Assembly (NCBI GenBank): GCA_022818135.1
Contig: JAFMSR010000003.1
Span: 32,391,577-32,455,576, forward strand
Direction: 5' to 3'
From: Saxidomus purpurata
Lineage: Eukaryota; Mollusca; Bivalvia; Venerida; Veneridae
DNA: 64,000 bases
This document shows, piece after piece, positions 23,801 through 34,667 of this stretch. The notes under the pieces were generated by a model that was not told the DNA's origin, made no database searches, and saw only the letters and a list, made by a program, of their open reading frames with translations. Each line of letters begins with the position of its first letter. The stretch's first letter is position 1. The position numbers and the translations under genes were made by a program.

Positions 23801-25766
23801 AAACTTAACAGCACTAAAACTTCTTTTGATTAATCAATGAAAATTAAATAATGTATAGCACAAACAAGTTTGAAAATATTTGCAACTTTAAATGACCAAA
23901 TGAGTCCCGGGATAACAGACAAAATAGCAAATACCGAACATGTCTGAATACATCATTATTTGTTTACATTTTTGTTGGACTATTCTTGGACATTCAGATT
24001 GTAATTTTTTAGGCTTGAAAAAGGAACTTGTGGCTTTAAATATGGAGGGGGGGAGACATTCTTTACAATTAGGAATAGGACCCAATACCGGCTATTAAAT
24101 TGTCCAATAAAACCAAACCTGACTGGATGCTAAAAGTGAAGGGAGTTTCTAAATATAATTAAGCTCTTTATACACATATCAACATCTGTTTTCAATGTTA
24201 ATAAAGAAAAAATATTTTTTGCAGTACAAATTGTGCCGTGTAAGGAAACAGGAAGTTGGACCTAAAGGAGTTCCATATGTAACAACCAGTGATGGCCGAA
24301 CTATCAGATACCCTGACCCATTGGTAAAGGTTCACGACACAGTCATGGTAGACATTGCCTCAGGCAAGATCAAGGACTTCATCAAATTTGACAGTGGTGA
24401 GCATGTTACATACAAGGAATACCTTGACACCTTTACAAAAGAAATCGTACCCTCCACCTGTATTTTAAATACGGCTGTAGTGCAGGGACAGCTCAACTAA
24501 GCACTCTTGTAACGACCCTCCTTACGGCGAAATTTCACTGAAGTAACACTGTTTGCTCTCTTAGATCTAGTTGTATTGGATGAATCATTGATCAATATTA
24601 ACTATGCGTTGTTTAAAAGCAATATAGAAGATAGTCCACATTTAGGGATATTACTTATCGCCTTACCAGTACCAATTACATTGATTTATGCTTCTGTATT
24701 GTTTATGATCACACACGTTTCGCCAGTCACATACAGTTTTTAATTTACCACTGTCCATGCCATTTGTTGATGAAGTGTCAAAATACCATTCCATTTATGG
24801 TAACATTCATCTCAAATTAAGGACTAATGTTCGACTGTCTTGTCAGTTAATGGTGCTGGAAATTGAATGAGATTGTTAGTTTTTTCTCCCCATCAAGTTT
24901 CATTTATTTCTGATGAAAAAATATTTAATCTATTGAGGCATGGTAATTGTTCAAAACTAATTGAGGACTATTGTTTTCGAGGCTTTGTCAGCAAAATCGT
25001 TACCAGCAGTTCCATTTGCTCATCCAGATTAATATATTAAAGAGCAGATATGCATGAGTAATTCAGGGTCATATTTGTTATAGTGTGAAGCATATTTGAA
25101 ACAAACTGTTTATTTTCAGGTAACTTGTGTATGATTACCGGAGGCCACAACTTGGGACGTGTGGGTGTCATTCAACACAGAGATAGACATCCAGGGGGAT
25201 TCGATATTGTACATGTAAAAGATGCTGTTGGACATTCATTTGCCACTAGGTAAACATTTTAATTTTTCCATGGTAAAATGGTAAAATGGATATACAGTAG
25301 ATAAACTGTTCTATTTACTGGCAAGAAGCTTATACAGGCGTGGACTATAGATGTATTATACTAGTTCAAGCTGAACAATGGAACAGTCTTAAGTCAATTA
25401 TTAAGTCAATTATCAACTGGTCATTTGCCTTGCTGTATTAAAGCAGAGAAGTTGTCGCAAGAATTGGCATGTACTGTTTCAGTAACAGGAAATTTGTTGG
25501 ATTTTGGAGTTACTATTTGCACACAACTGAGATACTATTAAAAAGGGGATGAATGACTCTAACAAATAGAAAGTTAGGAAATCTGGTCGTAGTTTAAATG
25601 GTACCAGTCTACCAGATCGTTAATATTCTCTTTCCATTTCAGGTTGAGCTACGTGTTTGTTATTGGTAAGGGCAACAAGCCATGGGTGTCACTGCCACGT
25701 GGCAAGGGTGTCAAACTTTCCATTGCTGAGGAGAGAGACAGGAGAATGGCCATGAAAAATCAGTGA
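17870..25766 (+). CDS. RPS4: Small-subunit ribosomal protein eS4 (RPS4), seven exons
   Basis: Coding exons: 17870-17872 (ATG alone), 18609-18689, 18844-19024, 22850-22947, 24225-24396, 25120-25249, 25643-25766. All introns are GT-AG and all phases agree, giving 262 aa (human RPS4X 263). An intron directly after the start ATG is a feature I recall from vertebrate RPS4. Diagnostic strings are [65 protein letters not shown] and [19 protein letters not shown]. These cover the S4 RNA-binding, central and KOW regions of the 40S protein. The N terminus is [12 protein letters not shown] rather than the usual MARGPKKHLKR. ATTAAA poly(A) signals lie at 25782 and 25791. Intron 3 hosts four H/ACA snoRNA copies, and introns 3 and 4 carry MITEs. 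Confidence 0.96.
18280..18406 (+). ncRNA. Structured segment with box C/D-like motifs in RPS4 intron 1 (candidate)
   Basis: GTGATGA (18322-18328) fits box C and CTGA (18387-18390) fits box D, 69 nt apart. The surrounding sequence instead suggests nested hairpins. The 12-nt arms at 18304-18315 and 18336-18347 pair at 11 of 12 positions. An outer TTGTTGCAA/TTGCAACAA pair and an ATCTCC/GGAGAT hairpin containing the CTGA are also visible. No clean terminal stem flanks the C and D boxes. It could be an intronic snoRNA or a small fold-back element. Confidence 0.25.
19585..19709 (+). ncRNA. H/ACA-box snoRNA, copy 1 (RPS4 intron 3)
   Basis: This is the most diverged of four 125-nt copies. Hairpin 1 closes with GGCA/TGCC and has an upper stem CCAGAGA/TTTCTGG. 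The hinge AAAGCA fits H box ANANNA. Hairpin 2 keeps an unmismatched GCAGC/GCTGC upper stem. ACA is at 19704-19706, three nt from the 3' end. Stem and box spacing are conserved despite many substitutions, including in the hairpin 1 loop. Confidence 0.75.
19806..20623. mobile_element. Tc1/mariner-like MITE B in RPS4 intron 3
   Basis: The left terminus CAGTAGATTCC follows TA (19804-19805). The right terminus GGAATCTACTG is its exact inverse and precedes TA (20624-20625). Subterminal 'ttatttgcatattccgg'-type motifs are also inverted between the ends. The only long open frame (19789-20040) overlaps the left end and is not transposase-like. Confidence 0.8.
20637..21230 (+). repeat. Interspersed repeat with ~150-bp tandem units in RPS4 intron 3
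   Basis: About four units carry 'tctccaaaacccctggtcag', 'cttcacagaagtgataag', 'accatgc', 'tgtgcatggtc' and 'aggtcaaagg'. The block ends near 'gtattcatcaccgtcggtgat'. An inverted copy of the same family closes the window (63760-64000). Confidence 0.7.
21467..21820 (-). mobile_element. Pearl/HINE-like element ending in AACAAGAGCTGTCCC (short copy)
   Basis: Starts with 'tatgccccaaagggtgg' and ends 'gggacagctcttgtt', the inverse of the AACAAGAGCTGTCC terminus seen at 2704. The interior has two units containing 'gtcatgcattgaaggattt' and 'aaggtcatggtcacac'. A longer copy with the same ends lies at 42088-42784. Confidence 0.65.
21861..21985 (+). ncRNA. H/ACA-box snoRNA, copy 2 (RPS4 intron 3)
   Basis: Hairpin 1: GGCAC (21861-21865) pairs GTGCC (21909-21913), and CCAGG pairs TCTGG above an internal pocket. 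H box AGAGAA is at 21915-21920, 14 nt after the upper stem. Hairpin 2: lower stem CTTCTT/AAGATG with one mismatch, upper stem GCAGC (21937-21941)/GCTGC (21959-21963). ACA (21980-21982) begins after 16 nt, the canonical pocket-to-box distance. Hosting in a ribosomal-protein intron on the sense strand fits the family. The rRNA or snRNA target was not identified. Confidence 0.88.
22278..22402 (+). ncRNA. H/ACA-box snoRNA, copy 3 (RPS4 intron 3)
   Basis: Nearly identical to copy 2 over 125 nt, including GGCAC/GTGCC, AGAGAA and the terminal ACA at 22397-22399. The hairpin 2 upper stem is GCAGC/GTTGC, where the change makes a permitted G-U pair. Flanking sequence is also shared with copies 2 and 4, so the unit was duplicated segmentally about every 335-415 bp. 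Confidence 0.87.
22613..22737 (+). ncRNA. H/ACA-box snoRNA, copy 4 (RPS4 intron 3)
   Basis: 125 nt with GGCAC/GTGCC, H box AGAGAA, GCAGC/GTTGC and ACA at 22732-22734. The inner part of hairpin 2 changes to GTACA...TGTAC, giving a stronger stem than in copy 2. The lower stem of hairpin 2 is weakened (CTTCTT against CAGTTG), so this copy may be decaying. It lies about 110 nt upstream of RPS4 exon 4. Confidence 0.78.
23075..23769. mobile_element. Tc1/mariner-like MITE C in RPS4 intron 4
   Basis: Left end CAGTTAAACTTTGTT after TA (23073-23074). The inverse right end AACGAAGTTTAACTG is followed by TA (23770-23771). Subterminal 'cgctcgaac' and 'gttcgagcaac' are inverted copies of each other. No transposase frame. 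Confidence 0.8.
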
Positions 25767-28394
25767 ATTCTCTTGTAAATTATTAAAGACATTAAACCGC
25801 TGTGAAGAGAAATTAGTTTCTTGTAATGTGTTGACCATAAACAAAGATAAAAATTATCCTGTGTCAATTAAAGTAATAATTGAATGCACAGGTGTATGTA
25901 ATTACATACAAAACTTGAAGAGGTTAAATTAGGTCACTGGCAGCAAAGAACATTTTTCCATTTCATTTGTAGCTTGCGTCACACATAGTGACAGGGTGAG
26001 CTTTTGTGACTACTTGATGTCCGTCTTGCAATATCAACAATTGCTTCAAAAGATGTCTCCTCTGAGCCTCTTTGTTAACTTGAAACTTGCAAGGAATGTT
26101 CCTTGTATGAACCTTTACCTAAATTGCATAAGAATTTGGATCCATGTATAACTATGGTTCCTACAACATTCAAAAGGAAAAATTTTGAAAATCTCAAACT
26201 ATTGATCAGAATTTGAAACTATTGATCAGAATTTGGTTTAGCACAAATGATCACCTGGCGACTACAAAAAAATCACTAAAATGAAATTGATTAATAAGAA
26301 AATGAGACCCCAAGTGGGGTGGGACTGTTTTCTGTAGAGGAGTCAATTTCTAAATTTGCAGATTTTTAAGTCCTTGCATGAAAATTTACAATTCAAGAGG
26401 ACAAATAATTATTAAAGCTTGTAATGGGTAAATAATCGTCACATGTTGAGATTCAGTATTAAAACTTGTCCTTTAATAATAGTTATAACTTCCTTTAGCG
26501 AGATGGGAAATACAGTTTGAAACTGGCTTCTAAAACTTTACAGTAGCCGTGGAGTATTTCCCTGTTTGAAATGCTGCTGCAGAAAAACGAGTGATTTTTT
26601 TGTATTTCCTAAGATTGACCTGGGTGGTCTTTTTGTCCTACTTTATATTGCATGTTGTAAACAGTCAGAGATATACTTTGCATTCATCGGCAATAGAAGT
26701 TCTTCAACTATAATTAAAACAAGGCATACTTATTCATGTACGACCTATTTATAGCCTCTTTCTGGGAGACTGCTGGAAAATTACAAAGATATTTGATAAG
26801 TAGGAATACTTACTTTCATTTTTGAAAAGGCAAAATATAATTTATTTATTCTTTTGTTAAACTTTTAATTTTCAACACAATATGGTTCATTCGATGCAGA
26901 ATGTCGTATGACGTCCATTACGATTCCAGATTTAAAAGAAAATTTGATTTGGTCTTTATGGGTGGAAAATTGGTTCAAGTTTTCTGTAAGTTTGTGCCAA
27001 CAAGATAAGAAAAAAACTGAGATTAGATTAGAACTTTCAGTTATCAAATTTTTGTAGGTTTAAAAACATGTGAATTTTGAAATTGACACAGATAACTTAC
27101 ATGCCTGCATTCTGACAGGAGTTGTGGCCCCTTTTCGACTTAATTGTCAGCACAATTGTGGTTTCCAATCAATAACTTTCAAAAGGTTGCTTGGATTCTG
27201 TTCAGATTTTACATGTAGGTTTATGATCAAAATATACAGGTTAAATTGGGAGGTTACATTCTTTGATTTACTGCAGGAGTAATGGTCCCTTTTCTACTTA
27301 AATTTTTATATAATGGTCATTTCCAATAGGTTATAATTGATAGGTTACATGAATTTGATTTAAATTTTTACATGTAGTTTTGTGATCATAAGATGCAGTT
27401 CAAAGTCAGTTTTGATTGCATTCAGCTAACTCTTGTATAAATTGTTGCCCATATCTAGTCTAAACATATTCTGTATAGTAACTTTAAATATCTTCTAAAA
27501 ACTATTTGTCAGAATTTAAAGGTTATTTGACATAAATAATCATCTTGTGACCTGTGACCCTCAACCAAAATTGCTAAAAGGAAGAAGATTCCTTAAAAAC
27601 TGAGTCCCCAGTTTTCTCAATTAATATGACTTTAACTGGTATACAAATCTGAAAATCAGTCGTTGGAACTTTATTTTAGGGTATGTATAATCAGTCTTGA
27701 ACAGTTTTTAAAACATAGTTATACCCTACAAGTCATGCAAGTATAATCATAGGTTGCATTTGCTCTTGGTTGACTGGTCGAGAGATATAGGGCCACTGGC
27801 CTTCTTGTTATGTACTTTGGTGAGCTTTTCCCATCACAAACTGTCAGTTGTCCATCAATAATTTGCTTCAAACTACATCTATTCTTAAACCACTGGGTCA
27901 ACATTGATGGCATTTGGCAGGGATGTCCTTGGCATGAAGCTCTATCAAAGTTGTTCAAAGAATTATATTCCATGCAACAGTCAGGCTGTTGTGGTACAAA
28001 CGAATAAGTATCCGACCCCAAGGCTTACTTAAGATATTCAGTGTGTAGGTAGTAATATGATAAAGTGACCCCTAGGTACAGTATACCGGGTACTTCAGTG
28101 GTAAAATATGAAAGTGAAAATCGGGGGAAAATAAGATCATATTTTGTTAGCTTGGTTCTTAGATAAATGAAAAAAGACAAAATAAAGCCGGAAAAAGCAT
28201 AATCCCGACATCGAGCTCCTATGTAGCGGACCTTTAGAAGTGTTGCAATCATGACCCAAAGGTCAAATTGACTTGTTTACCATGAATTATAGCAGTGGTA
28301 GTGGTGAGTGATGTAGGGCCATCTTATTCCTATTTTCAAGTTCATATCTGGATGTTTGTGATGTGTGTTGGACTTGTGACCTCGACGTGAAGGG
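25767..28394. other. RPS4 3' end and intergenic sequence with decayed repeats
   Basis: After the RPS4 poly(A) signals there is no gene. About 25967-26280 holds a decayed dispersed repeat with 'gtgagcttttgtgac', 'tgatgtccgtc' and 'tctcctctgagcc'. About 27115-27560 holds two diverged units sharing 'aggagt.gtggtcccttttc.actt'. The open frame at 27719-28021 shows no recognisable domain. Confidence 0.5.
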
Positions 28395-29275
28395 CAATGG
28401 TAATAACTATTTGGCCCTCTTGTAATTTTGCTTAACGGATAAACTACGACCCATAGGAGCTCGTGGTCAGGATACGGTAACATCCGCGACAAACGGCGTC
28501 CACAATTTGTCCGCTCTCTTAAGTCTTCAAGTTTCTGATCTTCACGAAACTTGTTGAACATGTTTGTAGGCATAATGTCTCGTCCAACTTCGATTACCAG
28601 TCGAATCGGCCCAGGCACTTTTTGATTATGGCCTTTTAATCAATTATGCAAAATTGGCAAAATAAGCCTTGTCCGCTCTCTACGTCAGACAGTTTTAATC
28701 CGATCTTCACCAAGACTTGTGAAAATGTTTGTGGGCATAATATCTAGGCCAAGTTCAATAACCAGCCAAAATCGACCTAGGCACTATTGGATTCTAGCCA
28801 TTGGATTCATATGATGTAAAATTTGCCAAATTAGCTTTGTCCGCTCTCAAAGTCAAACAGTTTCATCCGATCTTCACCAAATTTGATTAAAAATTTGTGG
28901 GCATAATATCTAGGCATAGTTCGATAACCAGCAAAATCGCCCTTGGCAATTTTGGATTATAGCCCTTGAATTATGCAAAATTGGCTGTGTTAATCTTGTC
29001 CGCTCGCTAAGTCAAGCAGTTTTCATCCGATCTTCAAAATTGGTGAAAATATTTGCGGGCATAATGTTTAGGCCTAGTTCGATAAACAGCAAAATCGCCA
29101 AACCACTTTTGTTCTATGGCCCTTGAGTTGAACGATGATGAAATTAGCCGTTCACACAGGTGAATTAACCTTGTCCGCTCTATAATTCTAATAGGTTTGA
29201 CAAAACCAGTGAACTGCCAAATACTGAGAGTTATGCCTCCTTGACGGGCGTATTTTGTGACAGTTTCACACTCTT
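28395..29275 (-). mobile_element. Pearl/HINE-like element with ~165-bp tandem units
   Basis: Five diverged units contain 'cttgtccgctctc', 'catccgatcttcacc', 'gtgggcataatatctagg' and 'ataaccagcaaaatcg'. One boundary is 'ttggccctcttgta', the inverse of an ACAAGAGGGCCA terminus. The other boundary ends 'cacactcttgttcc'. The open frame at 28277-28618 lies partly inside and is not a gene. Confidence 0.6.
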
Positions 29276-29685
29276 GTTCCTTCTTTGTTTTGTCTTTTTA
29301 CATTCATTTAAGAACCAAGCTGACAAACTATGATATTATTTTCCTCGAATTTTAACAAGTATATCCAAAATATTGAGCAAAAAATCAAATAATGCGATCC
29401 TCTAATAAAATCCCTATATCGACCTTCCCCCCCAGCTTAAAAGTGAAACAAATGAACATGAAAGTTTAACAGCACTATAAAACGTTAAGGCTACTATGCT
29501 AATTTTCCTGGCTATTGCTGATATATTCAGCTGAATCTTTGCAATTTGATGTGAACGGAATGACAATTCTTTCACTGATTAATATAATATTTGTAGTTTT
29601 TCTGTGATTTAAAATTCGCGGCACCAAGTTTTAGGGTGTGTCTTCTTAAGATTAACTGTATTAGCTAAGTGATATTTTGACCTCT

Positions 29686-32600
29686 TCAATATCCTGTTTC
29701 ATCCAGGTTTATATATCTGTATATTTTTACTGTAGCATTCCCACCTCCAACCCAGAGTAAACCGGAGTTATCAACAGCCACCGACGTAGGCCCAAAGATG
29801 CCGTCACTTTCTGTCAGAAGGTACATTAAAAACCGACCATGTTTGTCAAGTAGATGAACCCTATTGCTACTATAGTCAGCAACGATCACGTGACCATACC
29901 TGTCACAAGTTATTCCCCTTGGATCAAATGGCGGTAGATACTGGATAAAGTCGTTTTCGGATTCAATATCAGTTACGCTGGCAGAATCCATTCCGCCAGT
30001 CATTCCGGTCAGTGCCTTCATGTAGGCCGGAACTTGCTTTTCTGGACTTATTGTCTCCTTGAGAGACTCTTCCAACGTGACACTTGAATCAAAAGTACTT
30101 TCGTAACTCAAATTGATCGGTGCCAAAGCTTTCTCTGATGCTTGAACAGTTTTAGGGCTGTTCAAAGGCGTGTGAGTTCTGTACATGATCGATTTTGGCG
30201 TTCCCTCCAATGGCCCATCTTGTTCCTTTCTGCTATCTGGTAACTTGAAACTAACTGCTCCCGGACGGGGTGTTGACGCAACAGTTTTAGCTGTTGTCAT
30301 GTTGGCTCGAGATGGTGTTTTCACCAGAGCTATCTCAGATGCTTTTCTGTTGCCAGTATACATGGATTTAAGTTCTCCGTTTCCACGTAAAAACATTACC
30401 GCATGTTTCAAATTGTCGGAAACGCATAATTCATCGTTAATGTTTACTGCGACTCGAATTGGATACATGAAACAAAGTACTGGATTGCTTAGTTCTTTAG
30501 ACTCATCCCCGTCTGGTCCTAGCTTGAGAACTTTATTCTGGTGACTTGAGTCATACTCAAAGTAGGTGGTTGTATTGTTGACACATATAACGAGCTTATT
30601 GTCGTTGGTGGTTGCTATGCCTCTTGGATATTCTATGTTCAGTGTGGCCATTCTTCTCCGGAAGTTTCTATCAAAACGTTTAACCGAATGTTCCTCTCGA
30701 CAAGAAACGTACGAATTTCCGTCAGTATCGATTGAAAGGCAGTCAACGTCTCGGCCTACTTTCTTCATTCTGATCTTCTTTCCATACCTATCAACCAGTA
30801 TGATTTCCGACTTCCATCCGCATGCAATCCAGCAGTTACCGTCTGGCGAGGAACATATTGCGTTGATGACGTCAGAAGTGTTCTCTACTCGGAAAGTTGA
30901 TACCTCGATCACATTTATATATGTTGGAGGTACAATTTCTGTTGAAAGACGACCAATAAGGTATTTTAAGCTCATTTCGGCCTGTTTCTGACAAGCAAAA
31001 TCGACGCTTAACTTAACGCCTGTCATACTAATAGGCACATCTTTTTTCGCCAGAGCTAAACTGGCAAGAATGTCCATGCGACCTTTAACAATTTCTATAT
31101 CTGATCCGAAATCTACCATTTGGTTTGCGGTCGCTATTTTGTGTGAGAGCGTAAGCATATTTTGTTCAATTGCTTCCTTGTCTTCTTCAACCCTTTCTTG
31201 TTCGTTTGTTACTTCTTTTTCCAACCGATGAAGCATATCATCGCAAAATCTATCAATTGCTTTATGAAACTGTTGTTTTCTTTGTAATATTGATTTCTTG
31301 GTTATGTTTTTCTTCTCTTCAATATTTTCTCTGTACACGCGAAGTTCTTCGATATCATTGAGCATGCTGAACCGATAGCCTTTATTTTCATCAAGAGCTA
31401 CTTTCAAATCCTTTCTGGTTCGAAGTGCACAGTCGACCATGTCTTCTGTTGTGTGGTCTTCGTGCACAGTCAGGCGACATCTCATGCATACAGGTATTTC
31501 ACACGTGCGGCAGTAGAACGTCAGCTCCTCATTCTTGTGTTTGTCACAGTAACCTGGCAACAAAAAATAAAATCATGGCTATGAAGTGTACTATACTAAT
31601 TAATTATGCTTTTCTTTTAAATATTAATTAGATTGGCAATTATCACAAATATAATTATGGTGTAGGCTGTTTTCGCACAACTCAAAACAATGAGTCGAAG
31701 GTAAAGGCACTTTTTGTTTTAAGTCTTTTACAAAAGATTCATCCAAACCATGATTTTTGGCTGACTTTACAAAGTATTTAAACTTTGTAGCTATTAAGCA
31801 AGAGCTTCATTGTAACCATACATTTGATATTTGCTACTTTTGCCTTCTGCTAAATCATGTATCGTTATGGGGTTGATCGAAGAGTAATGGCTGACTCGAT
31901 GTAGGTGGCACTTTCGAAGGCGTTCTTCAGAAACTCAAAATGACGCTTGAAATATGACGCCAAGCAAGCCAATGACCTACTGTGACTAAAATACTTCATA
32001 GTATGACGCCAATTCGACCAACTGAAATTCAGTTCAGCGTACATTATACGTGTACAAAAGGGTGTTACGACATGAGTCAGTCGTAAAGTGCAAAGTTAAC
32101 AACATGACCTACTCGGTATGAAACTGGGAAACTAACATTCCATTTGCATTTCAGATACATATAGAACCTTCGAAATTGCGGACATCTTTGTTGGCGGGAT
32201 GTTTTGTTGTTGAAAGGTGCATAAAATATACATTTACCTGTAGCAAAGAGGTAGCGTTTGCCCTCTGTCCCTTCCAAGTTGACGAGTGTGTGGGTCTTTG
32301 CAATGTTTAGACGGAGATGTGCCTTACTGCAAGCCTTGCAAAAGTTTTGTTCACAGTCAATACATCGCTGTATTGCATCTAGTTGTTCTTCACAGACCTG
32401 CATATGTTAGAAGTAAATATATTATGTAATAATTAACTTATAATGTGCTAGTTCATGTAGCTATATCTACTACTCCAAGTTTAAGTAGCCATGCAGTAAT
32501 GCCCAGCAATTTCTAGAATAGTGTACCATGCAATTTTCCTTCGCTTGTATAGTTTTAAAAACTGACTATGCAAAGCGTTTTAGCAGCCCTGTTTAGTGGA

Positions 32601-32956
32601 ACGAACTAATCTTGTATGTCCGAGTCTGAAATGTGTTCAAAGGAGGGGCCACGAAATACTGAATCACGGGTGTGTTTAATGGAACGATTATAAAGTGTAC
32701 TGACCTCACAAGGGAGCTGCACGTTAGCGACTGTCTCCAGTGCTTGTTCGCTTCTTATGTGCTGATTATCATCAAACTTCGTAATCCCCCCATCCGGCAC
32801 AGGTAGCTCGAGCTTGCAAACGGGGCATGGAAACGTCCCGGTGCTACGCCCATGTTTGATCACATATTCATCCAGGCACTTAAAACACATAGAATCCAGG
32901 CATGGTAATATCTTTGGTTTTTGAAATGCTCCGAAACACAACGGACATCTGTCCAT
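29686..32956 (-). CDS. TRIM protein: RING, two B-boxes, coiled coil, NHL-type repeats
   Basis: Three exons: 32956-32705, 32397-32238, 31553-29686; GT-AG, phases agree, 759 aa. The RING at about 4-47 has C4, C7, C19, C24, C27, C44 and C47, but Asp21 sits where the canonical His is expected. B-box 1 (about 83-120: C83, C86, C96, C99, C104, C107, H111, H120) bridges exons 1 and 2. B-box 2 (about 140-171) has the full C-H-C-C-C-C-H-H set. A Lys/Glu-rich coiled coil follows. The C-terminal part carries NHL-like repeats, clearest near the end (DPRGITCDRYGHVIVADYS and SVAVDNSGLLWVGG), as in TRIM2/3/32/71. The family are E3 ubiquitin ligases with a beta-propeller for substrate or RNA. No filamin domain was seen. 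This gene class is expanded in bivalves, so I give no symbol. Confidence 0.9.
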
Positions 32957-34077
32957 TTTTCTTTTTTGTTTTCCCTTTCACTAACTCAACCGATTTTAAT
33001 TTAACATTTCATATTTAAACATTCCATTTTCAACAAAATTAACTTTGGAACTGAGATATTCAATACAATAGTATTGATATTAAAAAAGTATTAAGCTATT
33101 GTTTTACTTGACGGTCCAGGTGGGGTATATGAAAGAAATCCAATAATAAACTATTTTCTCTATTGTTTATTTTAATGTTTTACTTTATTCAAAGATATCG
33201 TATTTAAATAATACATGCCATATAAAGACAGAGTGACAAAGAAGAAAATAATTCAATCATTTTCCTTAATAACTAGTACCATCAAACTATTTGACATACT
33301 GATGGAAGGTGGTTATCCATGCTTACGAAGCCCAGGGTCTGTAATACACATACTTACATAATGTGACCCTGCGAAACTTTAGTATGATCTTGGCGTATGT
33401 CGGCATTTTATTATCGCCCGAACGTTAGTATACAGGTGAACATATTAGTCTATCATTTGATATGGAGTAAAGTTTAATTTTTTATTTAAGATTCAAAAAT
33501 GTGTCGACAATTTTATGCATCAACTACTTTTCAACGATTTAAACTCATTTTTAAACGGTAATTTTATAAACAATCTTTACTCGACTATGTAAAGGGGAAG
33601 TAACTGCTGAGGGAGTATGTTAAACTCCAGGAAGCTGTTACCTCCACTTACATGTAAAGGGAATTTTGCGCAATTGCAACTGAAAGATATCAGTTTATAA
33701 CCATCGAATCGGTGTACATTAATGTTTCATAAAAACAGGTTTTGCAGATATACATAAATATCGTGGGCTTTATTCGTAGATGCGTTTATTTGAATCTCAA
33801 CGAACCATATGAATACGTTTGAATGACTGCGGGCTGTATTTAGATAGAATGCAACACGACATATGATGATAATCACATTCCAAAAAGGACTTTTTCTATA
33901 TGTTTTTTTTTGTAAATTGCTCCTTTCACTCGTGTTGAAAACTACGTAAGAACTAGATTTTACTTGTACATGTACCTGTTAATGCTACCATGTTATTCTT
34001 GCAGGAATATGGCCTTTCAGTTGCTTGTATGTCGTTTAAAAGCCACTTTAATAGAGGCAAACGAAATCACTTTCACT
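32957..34077. other. Intergenic between the TRIM start and the esterase-like gene stop
   Basis: AT-rich. It should contain the TRIM promoter and the 3' UTR of the downstream minus-strand gene. No defined element was recognised. Confidence 0.5.
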
Positions 34078-34630
34078 TCACTTCAGAATATATTCGCCTT
34101 TATTTTCTCTAGCCACAGAAATGGCACATATCAGAAATACCGCCAACAGTAAACACCCTGCGCTAATAGATAAAGACAAAATAATATTTTCGGCAACATG
34201 CATGTTAACACCAAAAAGTGGCCCCTCTTCATTTCTTGAATTGCAACTTGACTTGCACTTGCTTTCGTCCGAGGAGTCTTCGGTCATCTCCAAAAGAGAA
34301 GGTATAATTTTTGTCCAGAATGTCATGTAAGGCTGTCGGAAATACTGATTGGCTGAAATCTGGTCATGTGCTATATCCAAATAGGGAGTGGAAACATCAT
34401 TGTATGGTGGCCAGACAGGAACATTAGCAGTTAAGTCCACAGGTGCGGTAGGATCTCTGAAAGGCAAGTTTGTCAAAACGTCATGAATTTTTAAAGTAAG
34501 ATGTAAAATTGTGCAACAAAATACCGTTACAGTGGTCTACCACTATATGTGATGTTTTTAAACACAAATACACGTAAAATACAAAGTAAAAAACCGCCTA
34601 TAGTTTAGTACATGTACATGTAATGAAACT

Positions 34631-34667
<37 letters not shown>

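Noticed and set aside
24771..24920. TGATGA box C-like motifs in RPS4 intron 5
   Set aside because: No CTGA box D at suitable spacing and no terminal stem.
30185..30991. Plus-strand open frames of 119 and 141 codons
   Set aside because: Antisense shadows of the TRIM NHL exon.
34196..34476. 132-codon open frame as a separate small membrane protein
   Set aside because: The 3' splice site at 34456 joins in phase to the esterase exon, and the WPPY segment is the expected end of that fold.
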